A stretch of DNA of 64,000 bases from Ottowia sp. SB7-C50 (GCF_033110285.1 NZ_CP136995.1:1612001-1676000), one strand, 5' to 3'; counted from the first letter of the stretch, positions 1-8,400 are shown. Notes: generated by a model not told the origin, from the letters alone. Numbers and translations: made by a program.

Positions 1-491
1 ATCTTGAACAGCCAGCCCGGCGCGGCGCCGTTGGCGGTGTGCATCGTCACGGCCCGACCGGCCTTGTAGTTCAGGCCCAGCCGGTCGGCCTCGCTCTGGC
101 CGATGGCGACCACCGACGCGCCGGTGTCGACCATGAACTGCACCGGCCGCTGGTTGATGCTGCCCTGCGTGATGAAATGCCCGCGCCCGTCGGCGGTCAG
201 CGAAATGCGGTCACCGCCCGCAGGCGCCGCCGCGCCCACGCTGGCCGGCGCTTCGCCCACGCGCAGCGTGACGCGCTGGCCCGCGACCAGCACCACCGCC
301 TGATCGCCGCTGGTCGAAAGCACCTTCACGCCCTGCAGCGTCTCGCCCGGCGCCACTGCACGCGGCGCGCCGCCACCCACCATCAGCAGCGCCTTGCTGC
401 CCAGCATGCCCTGCAGCGCAACCGTCTGCGCTGCAGCGCCCAGCGACAGCGCAGCCAAGCCCGCGGCGATCAGCGAGGCGTGCAGGCGCAT
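1..491 (-). CDS. Retropepsin-like aspartic protease, 3' end outside window
   Basis: Probably a secreted, single-domain clan AA aspartic protease. Only the first 163 codons are in the window. A signal peptide is visible (hydrophobic run at residues 6-20, AAA-Q type cleavage near residue 22). A small beta-rich segment follows, then VDTGAS at about residues 121-126, the catalytic Asp-Thr-Gly motif of retropepsin-like enzymes. The family (TIGR02281 type) works as a dimer with one DTG per chain; that is family knowledge. The ATG at 489-491 was chosen because it immediately precedes the signal peptide. The function in this organism is unknown. Confidence 0.7.
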   Translation of the reverse strand, partial: MRLHASLIAAGLAALSLGAAAQTVALQGMLGSKALLMVGGGAPRAVAPGETLQGVKVLSTSGDQAVVLVAGQRVTLRVGEAPASVGAAAPAGGDRISLTADGRGHFITQGSINQRPVQFMVDTGASVVAIGQSEADRLGLNYKAGRAVTMHTANGAAPGWLFK

Positions 492-535
492 GCTATCGAT
501 CCGAGCAACATCACTGAGTCGTGGGCCTGTTTCCT

Positions 536-610
536 CGTCATTCCCGCGAAGGCGGGAATCCACAGACGCTGCCTGTGCCAGCATGGATTCCCGCCTTCGC
601 GGGAATGACG
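536..610. repeat. Inverted TTCCCGC palindromic repeat pair
   Basis: Two perfect 27-bp arms, 536-562 and 584-610, are inverted around a 21-base loop; the core is TTCCCGCGAAGGCGGGAA. Each arm is itself a palindrome, so RNA from either strand can fold into a long hairpin. This is a common dispersed intergenic repeat type in proteobacteria and probably also ends transcription of the protease or yajQ side. A decayed copy lies at 48310-48386. Confidence 0.85.
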
Positions 611-660
611 GGTTTGAAGGTTGTTTGAGACTTCCACAAAATCAACGAGTGGCTGAACGA

Positions 661-755
661 AGGCGCCGCAAGCCGGGATGTGCGTGGCCGGGGTCCCCCC
701 CGGCCGCCGCACATGTCCCCTTGAGGGGAAGGCGCGCAGCGCCACAGGGGTGGGC
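661..755 (-). repeat. GC-rich ~100-bp dispersed repeat, copy 1
   Basis: This copy carries the hallmarks of the family: a GGTCCCCCCGGCC core flanked by CCCCTTGAGGGG and GGCGCGCAGCGCC half-palindromes. Related copies are at 11971-12073, 16673-16790, 34501-34597, 44421-44520 and 53914-54015. It abuts the stop codon of yajQ, so its hairpins may act as a terminator. Confidence 0.7.
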
Positions 756-758
756 CAG

Positions 759-1244
759 TCAATCCCTGAAGTTGTCGAACGACAGCGGCAGATCCGCCAT
801 GTCCTTGCGCAGCAGCGCCATCACGGCCTGCAGGTCGTCGCGCTTGGCGCCGGTGACGCGCACCGCGTCGCCCTGGATGGCGGCCTGCACCTTCAGCTTG
901 CTGTCCTTGATCAGCTTCTGGATCTTCTTGCCGTCTTCGGTGGCGATGCCGCTCTTGACCTTGACGACCTGCTTGACCTTGTCGCCGCCCACCTTCTGCA
1001 CGGCGCCCTTGTCCAGAAAGCGCACGTCCACGTTGCGCTTGGTCAGCTTGTTGCGCAGGATGTCCTCGACCTGCTGCAGCTGGAACTCGGCATCGCCCAG
1101 CAGGGTGATTTCCTTGTCCTTCAGCTCGATGGCGGCGCTGGTGCCCTTGAAGTCAAAGCGCGTGCCGATTTCCTTGGCGGCGTTCTCCACCGCGTTCTTC
1201 ACTTCCACCATGTCGGGGTCGCAAACCGTGTCGAATGAGGGCAT
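759..1244 (-). CDS. yajQ: YajQ family nucleotide-binding protein
   Basis: A 161-residue cytoplasmic protein of the YajQ (UPF0234) family. The sequence opens with [10 protein letters not shown], contains RFDFKGT at about residues 38-44, and ends with the family-typical [10 protein letters not shown]. Family members bind nucleotides, and a Xanthomonas homologue binds cyclic di-GMP; the role here is inferred only from family. The start at 1244 is supported by a strong AAGGAGG about 9 bases upstream. It is divergent from murB with only 43 bp between the two start codons, so their promoters must overlap. Confidence 0.93.
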   Translation of the reverse strand: MPSFDTVCDPDMVEVKNAVENAAKEIGTRFDFKGTSAAIELKDKEITLLGDAEFQLQQVEDILRNKLTKRNVDVRFLDKGAVQKVGGDKVKQVVKVKSGIATEDGKKIQKLIKDSKLKVQAAIQGDAVRVTGAKRDDLQAVMALLRKDMADLPLSFDNFRD

Positions 1245-1287
1245 CAGGCGTTCCTCCTTAAGCAAAGCCGAATGCGACAATTGTCCC

Positions 1288-2340
1288 ATGATCGTGGAGC
1301 GCAACGTCCCCCTGCAACCCTTGAACAGCTTCGGCATTGCCGCGCGCGCGGCCGTGCTGGTGCGCGTGCGCGGCGAGGCCGATGTGCGCGCCGTGCGGGC
1401 CGACGCCGAACTGGGCGCTCAGCCGACCTTCGTGCTGGGCGGCGGCAGCAACATCGTGCTGACCGGCGACGTGAAGCCGGTGGTGCTGAAGGTCGAGGTG
1501 CCCGGCCGCCGCGTGGTGCGCGACACGGCGCGCCACGTCATCGTCGAAGCCGGCGCGGGCGAGAACTGGCACGACTTCGTCACCTGGACGCTCGACCAGG
1601 GCCTGCCGGGGCTGGAAAACCTGGCGCTAATTCCCGGCACCGTGGGCGCGTCGCCGGTGCAGAACATCGGCGCCTACGGCGTCGAGCTGCAGGACCGGTT
1701 TCACGAGCTGGATGCCATCGACCTGCTGACCGGCGAAGTCTTCACGCTGGGCGCGGCGCAGTGCGGCTTCGGCTATCGCGACTCGGTGTTCAAGCACGCC
1801 GCCGCCGCGCCGGGCGACCTGGGGCTGGCCGGCCGCGCGCTGATCCTGCGCGTGCGCTTTGCGCTGCCGAAGGACTGGCAGCCGGTGCTGGGCTACCTCG
1901 ACATCGAGCGGCGCATGCAGGAAGAGGGCGTGGCCCACCCCAGCGCGCGCCAGCTGTACGACTGGATCGTCGCCATTCGCCGCGCCAAGCTGCCCGACCC
2001 GGCCGTCATCGGCAATGCCGGCAGCTTCTTCAAGAACCCCACCGTCACGCCCGAGCAGTGCCAGGACATCATCGGCCGCGACCCGAAGGTAGTGCATTAC
2101 CCCATGCCCGACGGCAGCGTGAAGCTGGCCGCGGGCTGGCTGATCGACGCCTGCGGCTGGAAGGGCAAGAGCGTCGGAAACGCCGCCGTCTACGAAAAGC
2201 AGGCCCTGGTGCTGGTCAACCGCGGCGGCGCGGCGCACCCGGCCACGGGCGGCGAAGTGATGACGCTGGCCAAGGCCATCCAGACCAGCGTGTACGAGCG
2301 CTTCGGCATCCGGCTGGAGCCCGAGCCCGTGGTGGTGTGA
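1288..2340 (+). CDS. murB: UDP-N-acetylenolpyruvoylglucosamine reductase
   Basis: MurB carries out the second committed step of peptidoglycan precursor synthesis: NADPH-dependent, FAD-bound reduction of UDP-GlcNAc-enolpyruvate to UDP-MurNAc in the cytoplasm. The 350-residue protein shows the FAD site GGGSN at residues 51-55, the GYRDS motif near 162-166 typical of type I MurB, and [10 protein letters not shown] at 242-251 containing the catalytic serine (about Ser246). A glutamate near the C-terminus (LEPEP) fits the third catalytic residue. The ATG at 1288 starts the family-typical N-terminus. It overlaps the next frame by 4 bases. Confidence 0.96.
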   Translation: MIVERNVPLQPLNSFGIAARAAVLVRVRGEADVRAVRADAELGAQPTFVLGGGSNIVLTGDVKPVVLKVEVPGRRVVRDTARHVIVEAGAGENWHDFVTWTLDQGLPGLENLALIPGTVGASPVQNIGAYGVELQDRFHELDAIDLLTGEVFTLGAAQCGFGYRDSVFKHAAAAPGDLGLAGRALILRVRFALPKDWQPVLGYLDIERRMQEEGVAHPSARQLYDWIVAIRRAKLPDPAVIGNAGSFFKNPTVTPEQCQDIIGRDPKVVHYPMPDGSVKLAAGWLIDACGWKGKSVGNAAVYEKQALVLVNRGGAAHPATGGEVMTLAKAIQTSVYERFGIRLEPEPVVV

Positions 2341-2828
2341 CCGCCACCATCGAACTGTTTCACCTGCGCCGCGTGCGCGACAAGCCGCAGGCCGTGGCGC
2401 TGCTCGCGCAGCACGCCCGGTTGACGCCCGACGCCGCGCTGGCCGTGGTGCACCAGGCGGTGGGCGGCGGCAAGCCGCAGGTCAGCGTGCCCGGCGACGC
2501 CGGGGCGGGCGAGGGCGCGGACGCAGCGGCGCGGCGGCTCATCGTGGCGCTGGCCGACACGGGCTTCATTGCCCGTCGCGGGACGGGCGCGGGGTTTGAC
2601 CCGGCCCGGCATGCCACGCAGGCCGTTGCGGCCGCGCTGCCGCGCTGCCCGCCTGAACTGGCCGCGGCCGTGGGCGCGCTGCTGCTGCGCGACGACTGGG
2701 CCGAAGCGCTGGCGCTGGCGCTGCAACACCTGCAACGGCACCGCCCGCCGCCCGATGCCGACCGCCAGTCGCTGGAACACGCCGCCATCGACTGCGGCCT
2801 GGTGCGCGGCGTGCCGGGGCGGGTATAA
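2337..2828 (+). CDS. Hypothetical protein coupled to murB
   Basis: A 163-residue Ala/Arg-rich protein that I do not recognise. The proposed GTG start at 2337 overlaps the murB stop in a GTGA tetranucleotide, which suggests translational coupling. The N-terminal part (FHLRRVRDKPQAVALL) looks helical, and a long amphipathic helical region covers roughly residues 90-150. No signal peptide or membrane segment is visible. Third-position GC is as high as in neighbouring genes, which supports coding. Confidence 0.6.
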   Translation: MTATIELFHLRRVRDKPQAVALLAQHARLTPDAALAVVHQAVGGGKPQVSVPGDAGAGEGADAAARRLIVALADTGFIARRGTGAGFDPARHATQAVAAALPRCPPELAAAVGALLLRDDWAEALALALQHLQRHRPPPDADRQSLEHAAIDCGLVRGVPGRV

Positions 2829-2883
2829 GCGCGCGGCCACGCCTTACCATGCCCACAGTCAAAAGAGCGAAAGGAAGGGCGAC

Positions 2884-3081
2884 ATGCGCTGGTCCAACGT
2901 GATGGGTGTGCTGCTGGCGGGCGCGGTGCTGTACTTCATCATGGCCGTGATCCGCGCCATCGCGGTCGGACGCATGGAAGGCATGCAGGACGAGGCGCTT
3001 GCCTATCGCCGCAAGGCCGTGCGTGCGGCCGTTTTCAGCGTGGTGATGCTGGTGTTGGTGGTGCTCAGCGGCGGGTGGTAG
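2884..3081 (+). CDS. Small two-helix membrane protein
   Basis: A 65-residue protein with two hydrophobic stretches, about residues 6-26 and 47-62, separated by a charged linker (GRMEGMQDEALAYRRKAVR). The ATG at 2884 is preceded by a GGAAGGG ribosome site. It looks like a small inner-membrane protein with its charged linker on the cytoplasmic side. No function is recognised. It follows the murB-linked gene on the same strand with a 55-bp gap. Confidence 0.65.
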   Translation: MRWSNVMGVLLAGAVLYFIMAVIRAIAVGRMEGMQDEALAYRRKAVRAAVFSVVMLVLVVLSGGW

Positions 3082-3103
3082 CGGTCCCAGGCGGTCAAGA
3101 CAG

Positions 3104-3213
3104 CCGGACGCGAAGGACGCGAAGATTCCGCAAAGGACGCAAAAAATCCAAAGAAAAACTCCTGGCTGTTTCTTTCGCGTCCTTCGCGAGTCCTTTGCGT
3201 CCTTCGCGTCCGG
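3104..3213. repeat. Inverted GGACGC repeat element, copy 1
   Basis: A 110-bp element framed by CCGGACGCGAAGGACGC on the left and its inverse GCGTCCTTCGCGTCCGG on the right; internal GGACGC units recur on both arms. The second copy, at 25310-25413, has the same architecture (104 bp). It occupies most of the space between the small membrane protein and the convergent MFS gene. Confidence 0.75.
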
Positions 3214-3246
3214 TATTCGATATCCAGAGAAATAAAAACGGCCCCT

Positions 3247-3291
3247 GCGCTCGCCAATCAAGCGCCGGAAGCTATCAAAAAAGAAGCAATT
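3247..3291 (-). repeat. Short GATAGCT/AGCGCTT palindromic repeat
   Basis: Shows AAGCGCCGGAAGCTATCAAAA in the minus orientation, matching the short dispersed family. It ends directly at the stop codon of the MFS gene. Confidence 0.6.
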
Positions 3292-4548
3292 TCAGCCCGC
3301 CATCCAACGCCCCGTCGGCCCGTGCGTGCGCCAGAACAGCCAGCCGGCGATGCTCAGGTTGAGCAGGTTCCAGCCGATGCCGTTGAGGAACGCCGCGCGG
3401 TAGCTGCCGGTCATGTCGAATACCCAGCCGCTCATCCAGCCGCCCAGCGCCATGCCGATCAGCGTGGCCATGATGACGGCGCCGGTGCGGGCGCCGGCTT
3501 CGCGCGCCGGAAAGTGCTCGCGCACGATGATGGCGTACGACGGCACGATGCCGCCCTGAAACAGCCCGAACAGCGCCGACACCACGTACAGCGGCACCAG
3601 CCCATTCACCGGCAGAAACAGCAGCAGCGCCACGCCCTGCAGCGCCGAGCCCAGCAGCAGCGTGCGGATGCCGCCGATGTGGTCGCAGATCCAGCCCGAC
3701 ACCAGCCGGCTGATGATGCCGGAAAACAGCATCAGCGACAGCATCTCGGCCCCGCGCGCGGCGCCGAAGCCCAGGTCGGTGCAGTAGGCCACGATGTGCA
3801 CCTGCGGCATCGACATCGCCACGCAGCAGGCCACGCCGGCCAGGCACAGCAGCCACTGCGCCTGCGCGGGCGCCAGCCCAAAGGGCCGGCTGGGCGGCCA
3901 GGGTGTGGCGCGCGGCGCGGCGGGGCTGCCGGCGGCCGGCAAGGCCAGCGCGGGCGGCGGCTGCCGCATCAAGAACGCCAGCAGCGCCATGCCCGCGCCG
4001 CAGAACAGGCCCAGCGCGATGTAGGTCGGTCGCCAGCCGTAATGGCTGATGCCCCACTGCGCCAGCGGCGGCCACAGCGTGCCGGCGATGTAGTTGCCGC
4101 TGGCGCACACCGCCATGGCGATGCCGCGCCGGCGGTTCCACCACAGGCCGGTGTCGGCCATCAGCGGCGCAAACGTGGCCGCGCCGCCCAGCAGGCCCAG
4201 CAGCCCATGCGCCAGGCCGAACATCCACACGTTGCCCGACAGCGCCGCCAGCACGTAGCCCGCGCCCACCGCGGCCGAGCCCATCCACAACACCCGCGCA
4301 ATGCCCCAGCGGTCGGCCCACAGGCCCGTCCACAGGCCGCCCAGGCCCAGGCAGACCATCATGAAGGTGTAGGGCAGCGATGCACTGCCGCGACCGATGC
4401 CGAATTCGGCCTGCACCGCCGGCAGCACCACCGACACCACGTACATCGCGCTGTTGCCGAGCGTGACCAGCAGCACCGTCACCAGCAGGCGCCAGGCGGC
4501 GGTGCGCGAATCGATCAGGCTGGCGTCGGCGGGCGCGGGGCGTGGCAT
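3292..4548 (-). CDS. MFS transporter
   Basis: A 418-residue major facilitator superfamily permease. About twelve hydrophobic segments are visible, in two halves joined by a Pro/Ala-rich loop near residues 200-225. The motif-A-like loop GLWADRWGIARV lies between the second and third helices, with a related WICDHIGGIRTLL in the second half. The best match by eye is to oxalate/formate- or monocarboxylate-type MFS proteins, but the substrate cannot be assigned. The ATG at 4548 gives a short cytoplasmic leader ahead of the first helix. Confidence 0.85.
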   Translation of the reverse strand: MPRPAPADASLIDSRTAAWRLLVTVLLVTLGNSAMYVVSVVLPAVQAEFGIGRGSASLPYTFMMVCLGLGGLWTGLWADRWGIARVLWMGSAAVGAGYVLAALSGNVWMFGLAHGLLGLLGGAATFAPLMADTGLWWNRRRGIAMAVCASGNYIAGTLWPPLAQWGISHYGWRPTYIALGLFCGAGMALLAFLMRQPPPALALPAAGSPAAPRATPWPPSRPFGLAPAQAQWLLCLAGVACCVAMSMPQVHIVAYCTDLGFGAARGAEMLSLMLFSGIISRLVSGWICDHIGGIRTLLLGSALQGVALLLFLPVNGLVPLYVVSALFGLFQGGIVPSYAIIVREHFPAREAGARTGAVIMATLIGMALGGWMSGWVFDMTGSYRAAFLNGIGWNLLNLSIAGWLFWRTHGPTGRWMAG

Positions 4549-4585
4549 GCGGGGCAGGGTAGCACGGGCGTCGGCACGGCGTATG

Positions 4586-5632
4586 TCACGCGCGTGGCGG
4601 CAGCGCCGGCCCGGCGGGCGGGCGCGTAGCCAGCCACAGCCCGGCGGCGATGCAGGCCAGCGCCGCCCAGCCCCAGCCGTCGACCCGCTCGCCCAGCAGC
4701 GCCCAGCCCAGCAGCGACGCCGTCACCGGGTTGAGCGCCAGAAACACCGTCACCCGGGTCGGGCTTTCGTGCTTCAGCGCATACAGCCACGCCAGGTAGC
4801 CCCCGCCGCTGGACACGCCGATGAACACGACCGGCCACCATGCCGCCGCGGACAGCGCCGGCACGCGCTGCGGCCACTGCTCCGCCAGCGCGGCCACCGC
4901 CAGAAACACCACCGACGCCGCCATCGCCAGCGCCGACACCGGCAGCGTCGGGTAGCGCTGCAGATACGGCCGATAGGCCACGCTGCACGCCGCGCCCAGC
5001 AGTGCGCTGGCCAGCACGGCGGCTTCGGCGCTCCAGGCGTGGGCAGCGCCGGCTTCCTGCATCAGGCGCGGCACCAGCGACAGGCCGACGCCAGTGATGG
5101 ACACCGTCACGCCCAGCGCCGTGGCGGCGCGAAAGCGCTCGCGCCCCACGGCCACCGCCAGCAGCATGGCCAGCAGCGGAAACAAGCTGAAGATCAGCGC
5201 CGCGCGCGCCGCGCCCATGTGCTGCAGCCCGTAGTTCAGCAGCGCAATCAGCACCCCGAACTGGCCGATGCCCAGCGCAGCCATGGCCGCCAGGTCGCGC
5301 GCGGGCGGCCAGCGCACGCCGTGGCCGCGTGCGGCGCGCAGCGCGGCGGGCACAAAGGGCAGCAGGCACAGCACGCCGATGGCGTAGCGTAGCAGCGCCA
5401 GCGTGAGCGGCGGCACCTCGGCCACCACGTAGCGCGACGCCACGATGGCCGCACCGACCTGCACGCCGGTGGCCGCGGCGGCCAGCAGCGCTAGTGTCCT
5501 GGTTTGCAAGTTCGTTGAAGCAATGAATCTGTCGACATCGGCGCCAGGCAAGGCGCGAAATGCAGCGATACCCGGCTGTATCGCGAGGCTTAGCACCGTC
5601 GCCTGACGGTGATTGTCGGCGGATTCATTCAA
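4586..5632 (-). CDS. EamA/DMT family permease with repeat-derived 5' end
   Basis: A ten-helix drug/metabolite transporter with two EamA repeats. Helices begin at about residue 47 (TLALLAAAATGVQVGAA), and the typical conserved end of EamA repeats, SLLGWALLGE, is near the C-terminus. The 348-residue frame starts at 5632, but its first ~46 codons lie entirely within the inverted-repeat element at 5494-5653. They show no resemblance to a transporter N-terminus. The native start was therefore probably displaced by that element. A TTG near 5510 or another internal start is possible. The substrate is unknown. Confidence 0.8.
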   Translation of the reverse strand: MNESADNHRQATVLSLAIQPGIAAFRALPGADVDRFIASTNLQTRTLALLAAAATGVQVGAAIVASRYVVAEVPPLTLALLRYAIGVLCLLPFVPAALRAARGHGVRWPPARDLAAMAALGIGQFGVLIALLNYGLQHMGAARAALIFSLFPLLAMLLAVAVGRERFRAATALGVTVSITGVGLSLVPRLMQEAGAAHAWSAEAAVLASALLGAACSVAYRPYLQRYPTLPVSALAMAASVVFLAVAALAEQWPQRVPALSAAAWWPVVFIGVSSGGGYLAWLYALKHESPTRVTVFLALNPVTASLLGWALLGERVDGWGWAALACIAAGLWLATRPPAGPALPPRA

Positions 5633-5653
5633 CGAACTTGCAATTCAGGACAC
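5494..5653. mobile_element. 160-bp MITE-like element with 26-bp terminal inverted repeats
   Basis: The left arm, GTGTCCTGGTTTGCAAGTTC and on to 5519, and the right arm, 5628-5653, are inverted repeats matching at 24 of 26 positions. The ~108-bp interior has no transposase. The element sits exactly between the EamA permease and the GNAT gene, and supplies an in-frame but non-native start to the permease. No clear target duplication is visible. The size and ends fit a non-autonomous element mobilised in trans; that mechanism is inferred. Confidence 0.7.
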
Positions 5654-5658
5654 GGTGT

Positions 5659-6186
5659 TCAAAGGTCCAGCTCCCAGTGCTCGCCGACCAGGTCGACGCC
5701 GAAGCTGTGGTGCGGCTCGCTTGCTATCAATTTGAAACCACGCCGCGCATAGATGGCGCGCGCCGCCAGCAGATTGGCGTTGGTCCACAGCACCAGCCTG
5801 GCGTAGCCCTTCGCGCGGGCGAAGGCGATGCACTCGTCCGTCAGCAGCCCGCCCAGGCCCAGGCCACGCGCGGCGGGCGTCAGGATCAGCAGGCGCAGCT
5901 GTGCCTCGGTGGCGCTCTTGCGCACCACGAACACGGCGCCCACGCGCTCGCCATCCAGTTCGGCGATCCAGCCGCGCTCCCAGGCCGGGTCGTGCGTGCG
6001 GATCATCTGAGCCGCGATCTCGGCCACCAGCGCCTCGAATTCGCGGTTCCAGCCGAATTCGTCCCAGTACAGCGCGCCGTGCTGCTGCACCACCCAGCCC
6101 ATGTCGCCGGGGCGCGGGTCGCGAAAGAAAATATTGTGGTCACCGAGGACGAGCGCACGCGTGGAATCCATGTCCAATTCATTCAT
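5659..6186 (-). CDS. GNAT family N-acetyltransferase
   Basis: A 175-residue acetyltransferase. The acetyl-CoA loop appears as ARGLGLGG at about residues 105-112, and the C-terminal beta-bulge region reads ARAIYARRGF. The N-terminal part (RPGDMGWVVQQHGALY) resembles the catalytic half of MarR-GNAT fusion proteins, but no MarR domain is attached here. The ATG at 6184-6186 lies 3 bases from the IS duplication. Before the insertion this ATG overlapped the stop codon of the upstream gene in an ATGA. The gene has therefore lost its coupled leader and may now depend on an IS-borne promoter. Confidence 0.85.
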   Translation of the reverse strand: MNELDMDSTRALVLGDHNIFFRDPRPGDMGWVVQQHGALYWDEFGWNREFEALVAEIAAQMIRTHDPAWERGWIAELDGERVGAVFVVRKSATEAQLRLLILTPAARGLGLGGLLTDECIAFARAKGYARLVLWTNANLLAARAIYARRGFKLIASEPHHSFGVDLVGEHWELDL

Positions 6187-6193
6187 TCGCTAG

Positions 6194-7355
6194 GGAAGGT
6201 CTGCGCAATGCACATTGAGATGCGCTGATGGCGCCCCAATCGATCTGAGATGCTGCTTCGAGCCGCTGCGCAGTGACATCGTTGCCTTCGCGGGCCGGTT
6301 TTGAGGCCTTTCGGCCACCTGCAGGCGGACTCATGCCTGCAGGCCCATCAAGGCTTTGCGCGCCATCCACAGATTGGACAGCGCAAACAGCGTGTGCAGT
6401 TGCGCCGTGTTCTTGGCCAGGCCCCGATAGCGCACCTTCACATAGCCGAACTGGCGTTTGATCACCCGAAACGGGTGTTCGACCTTGGCCCGGATGCTGG
6501 CCTTGATGCGTTCGAGTTGCTCGGTCAACTCGTCTTTCAGGCGGCCGTGATCCAGCAATTTGCGCTTGCCCGGGCGCATGGCGATGTTCCAGCGCACGCC
6601 GGCCTTGGCATCGGGCCGTTTGTCGGCGCCCAGGTAGCCGGCATCACCCCAGGCTTGCACTTCCTCGCCGTGCAGCAAGGTGTTGGCCTCAACCACATCA
6701 TTGACGCTGCCCGCCGTGCCGCGCACGGTGTGCACAAGGCCTGAGTCGGCGTCCACACCGATGTGGGCCTTCATGCCGAAATACCACTGGTTGCCCTTCT
6801 TGCTTTGCTTCATCTGCGGGTCGCGCTGGCCCGAGGCGTTCTTGGTCGAACTCGGGGCGGCGATCAGCGTGGCGTCCACCACGGTGCCGGCGCGCAGCAG
6901 CAGGCCCTTGGCGCCCAGCAGTTCATTGACCAGCGCCAGGATCTGGGCGCTGAGCTTGTGGTCTTCGAGCAGGCGGCGGAATCGAAGGATCGTGGTTTCG
7001 TCGGGTACGGCCGTATCCCAGTTCAGGCCCGCGAACTCGCGAAACAGCGGCACGTCGTGCAGCGCTTCTTCCATGGCTGGATCACTCAAGCCGAACCATT
7101 GCTGCATGAAGTGAATGCGCAGCATCGTCTGCACGGCAAAGGGCGGGCGACCCCGTCTGCCTTCAGGTGCGTAGGGCGCGATCAGTTCCACCAACGCCGC
7201 CCACGGCACCACGCGTTCCATCTGCGCCAGGAACTCGCGCTTGCGCGTGCGCTTGGTGGTCAGGTTCAGACCCAGCTCGGCTTGCTTCATGGCGGCGATT
7301 GTGGCTCGAAATCGCAACGCTCAGCACATCGCAGGACGAATTACGCAGACCTTCC
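6194..7355 (-). mobile_element. IS5-family insertion sequence, 1162 bp
   Basis: A complete IS with perfect 12-bp terminal inverted repeats (GGAAGGTCTGCG at 6194-6205, CGCAGACCTTCC at 7344-7355). It is flanked by a 4-bp duplication CTAG at 6190-6193 and 7356-7359. It carries one DDE transposase gene. CTAG/YTAR duplications are usual for the IS5 group. Intact ends and duplications suggest a recent insertion. It splits an operon-like pair (see the genes at 5659 and 7163). Confidence 0.95.
6331..7290 (-). CDS. IS5-type DDE transposase
   Basis: A 319-residue transposase taken from the ATG at 7290 (the frame stays open to a TTG at 7317). An N-terminal DUF772-like domain, residues ~30-105, is recognisable in RRGRPPFAVQTMLRIHFMQQ. 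The catalytic triad is visible as D139 (VVDATLI), D216 (GDAGYLG) and E271 (VEHPFRVIKRQFG, the IS5/IS4 Y-1 signature context). The product cuts and rejoins the ends of its own IS. The reading frame is intact, so the element may be active. Confidence 0.95.
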   Translation of the reverse strand: MKQAELGLNLTTKRTRKREFLAQMERVVPWAALVELIAPYAPEGRRGRPPFAVQTMLRIHFMQQWFGLSDPAMEEALHDVPLFREFAGLNWDTAVPDETTILRFRRLLEDHKLSAQILALVNELLGAKGLLLRAGTVVDATLIAAPSSTKNASGQRDPQMKQSKKGNQWYFGMKAHIGVDADSGLVHTVRGTAGSVNDVVEANTLLHGEEVQAWGDAGYLGADKRPDAKAGVRWNIAMRPGKRKLLDHGRLKDELTEQLERIKASIRAKVEHPFRVIKRQFGYVKVRYRGLAKNTAQLHTLFALSNLWMARKALMGLQA

Positions 7356-7957
7356 CTAGCTTTCGCTGATTTTCCTTCCCATATCCACGAAGGCGGAGGA
7401 GATACGGTACTTCTGGTTGGGATATGACAATATTTGATGGCTCGAATAATTTCTTCAGGAAATGATTCTGGAGTCAATTCATCATCAAAAACCCATTCAA
7501 AATACTTCATCAAAATATTGCATAACGCTCGAACGCTGAAGTACCAGAACTCATCAACTGTGACGCCCGGCATCCGATCCATAAAGAAAAATTGATACCA
7601 ACCGACTTCATGTCCAGAGTGGACGGTCTCGACCTGTCGTAATTTCGCGGAATTTTCCTTTAGTTGAAAATGCTTGCTGCCGTTGGCGATATCTCTGGCG
7701 ACGCACAACACCCGCTGCATCTCAATCGGGAGTTGTGCTATATCCCGTTTTCCCCGTGAAACTGAGAAATCGGGATCACTCTTTGGCCAATCATTCGGAT
7801 TAACTAAATGCCATGCTGTGATTAGAAAATTAGTTGCATCGTACGGATGCCAAGAGGCCCGTAGGCGTTGCGCCTCAAACGTAAGCTTGTTGTAGACGTC
7901 GAGGCTGTTTTCCAATCCAAAGGTTGGACCGTCGCGTCCGGAAATGGTCTTGCTCAC
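7163..7957 (-). CDS. Low-GC hypothetical protein, 3' end altered by IS insertion
   Basis: The native part runs from the ATG at 7957 to 7356 (about 200 residues) and is strikingly AT-rich compared with everything around it. The IS entered its last codons, so the frame now runs on into IS sequence to a stop at 7163. Joining the flanks at one CTAG gives ...AAA-GCT-AGC-GAA-TGA: the original protein ended two codons later, and its stop overlapped the GNAT start. The sequence looks globular and helical, rich in Trp/Phe/Tyr, with a central ARDIANGSKHF segment. I do not recognise the family. Composition suggests horizontal acquisition. Confidence 0.6.
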   Translation of the reverse strand: MSKTISGRDGPTFGLENSLDVYNKLTFEAQRLRASWHPYDATNFLITAWHLVNPNDWPKSDPDFSVSRGKRDIAQLPIEMQRVLCVARDIANGSKHFQLKENSAKLRQVETVHSGHEVGWYQFFFMDRMPGVTVDEFWYFSVRALCNILMKYFEWVFDDELTPESFPEEIIRAIKYCHIPTRSTVSPPPSWIWEGKSAKAREGLRNSSCDVLSVAISSHNRRHEASRAGSEPDHQAHAQARVPGADGTRGAVGGVGGTDRALRT

Positions 7958-7981
7958 AGCAGGTCGGGAGCCCAGTACAAG

Positions 7982-8299
7982 TCAGCCGAAGTGGCAGATG
8001 TAGTGGTAAGGCTCGGTCACGCGGATGTCGAACGACGAATTGGCCGGGATGCTGAACTTTTCGCCGGGGCCGGATTTCTTCCATTCGTCGCTGCCGGCCA
8101 GCCTGTATTCGCAGCTGCCGCCGACGCATTCCATGATTTCGGCGGCGCCGGTGTTGAAGGTCAGCGTGGCGGGCAGCACCACGCCCACGCTCTTTTGGGT
8201 GCCGTCGGCCAGCGTGAAGCCGTGGGACACGCATTTGCCGTCGAAATAGACGTTGGCCTGGGTGGTGAGGGTGACGTTGGGCAGGGTCGTGGTGGTCAT
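7982..8299 (-). CDS. ppnP: Pyrimidine/purine nucleoside phosphorylase PpnP
   Basis: A 105-residue single-domain cupin of the PpnP/YaiE (DUF1255, UPF0345) family. E. coli PpnP cleaves several nucleosides phosphorolytically to base plus ribose-1-phosphate. Recognisable family features are NVYFDGKCVSH at about residues 16-26, TFNTGAAEIMEC at 47-58, FSIPANSSF near 82-90 and the ending YHYICHFG. The ATG at 8299 was chosen because it places NVYFDGK at the usual distance from the N-terminus. It is divergent from trmJ across 101 bp. Confidence 0.93.
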   Translation of the reverse strand: MTTTTLPNVTLTTQANVYFDGKCVSHGFTLADGTQKSVGVVLPATLTFNTGAAEIMECVGGSCEYRLAGSDEWKKSGPGEKFSIPANSSFDIRVTEPYHYICHFG

Positions 8300-8400
8300 G
8301 TTGCGGAGCGAAGGTTGAGACAAACCGGCAATGTTACGCGGCCGTGGGCCCATCATCGCGCGTCGTGCCCGTTCGGCGGCAGGCGGCGACAATCGACGGC

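Noticed and set aside
394..2340. A 648-codon open frame covering yajQ antisense and murB
   Set aside because: The portion before 1288 runs antisense through the well-supported yajQ gene and has no recognisable protein; the true gene is murB from 1288.
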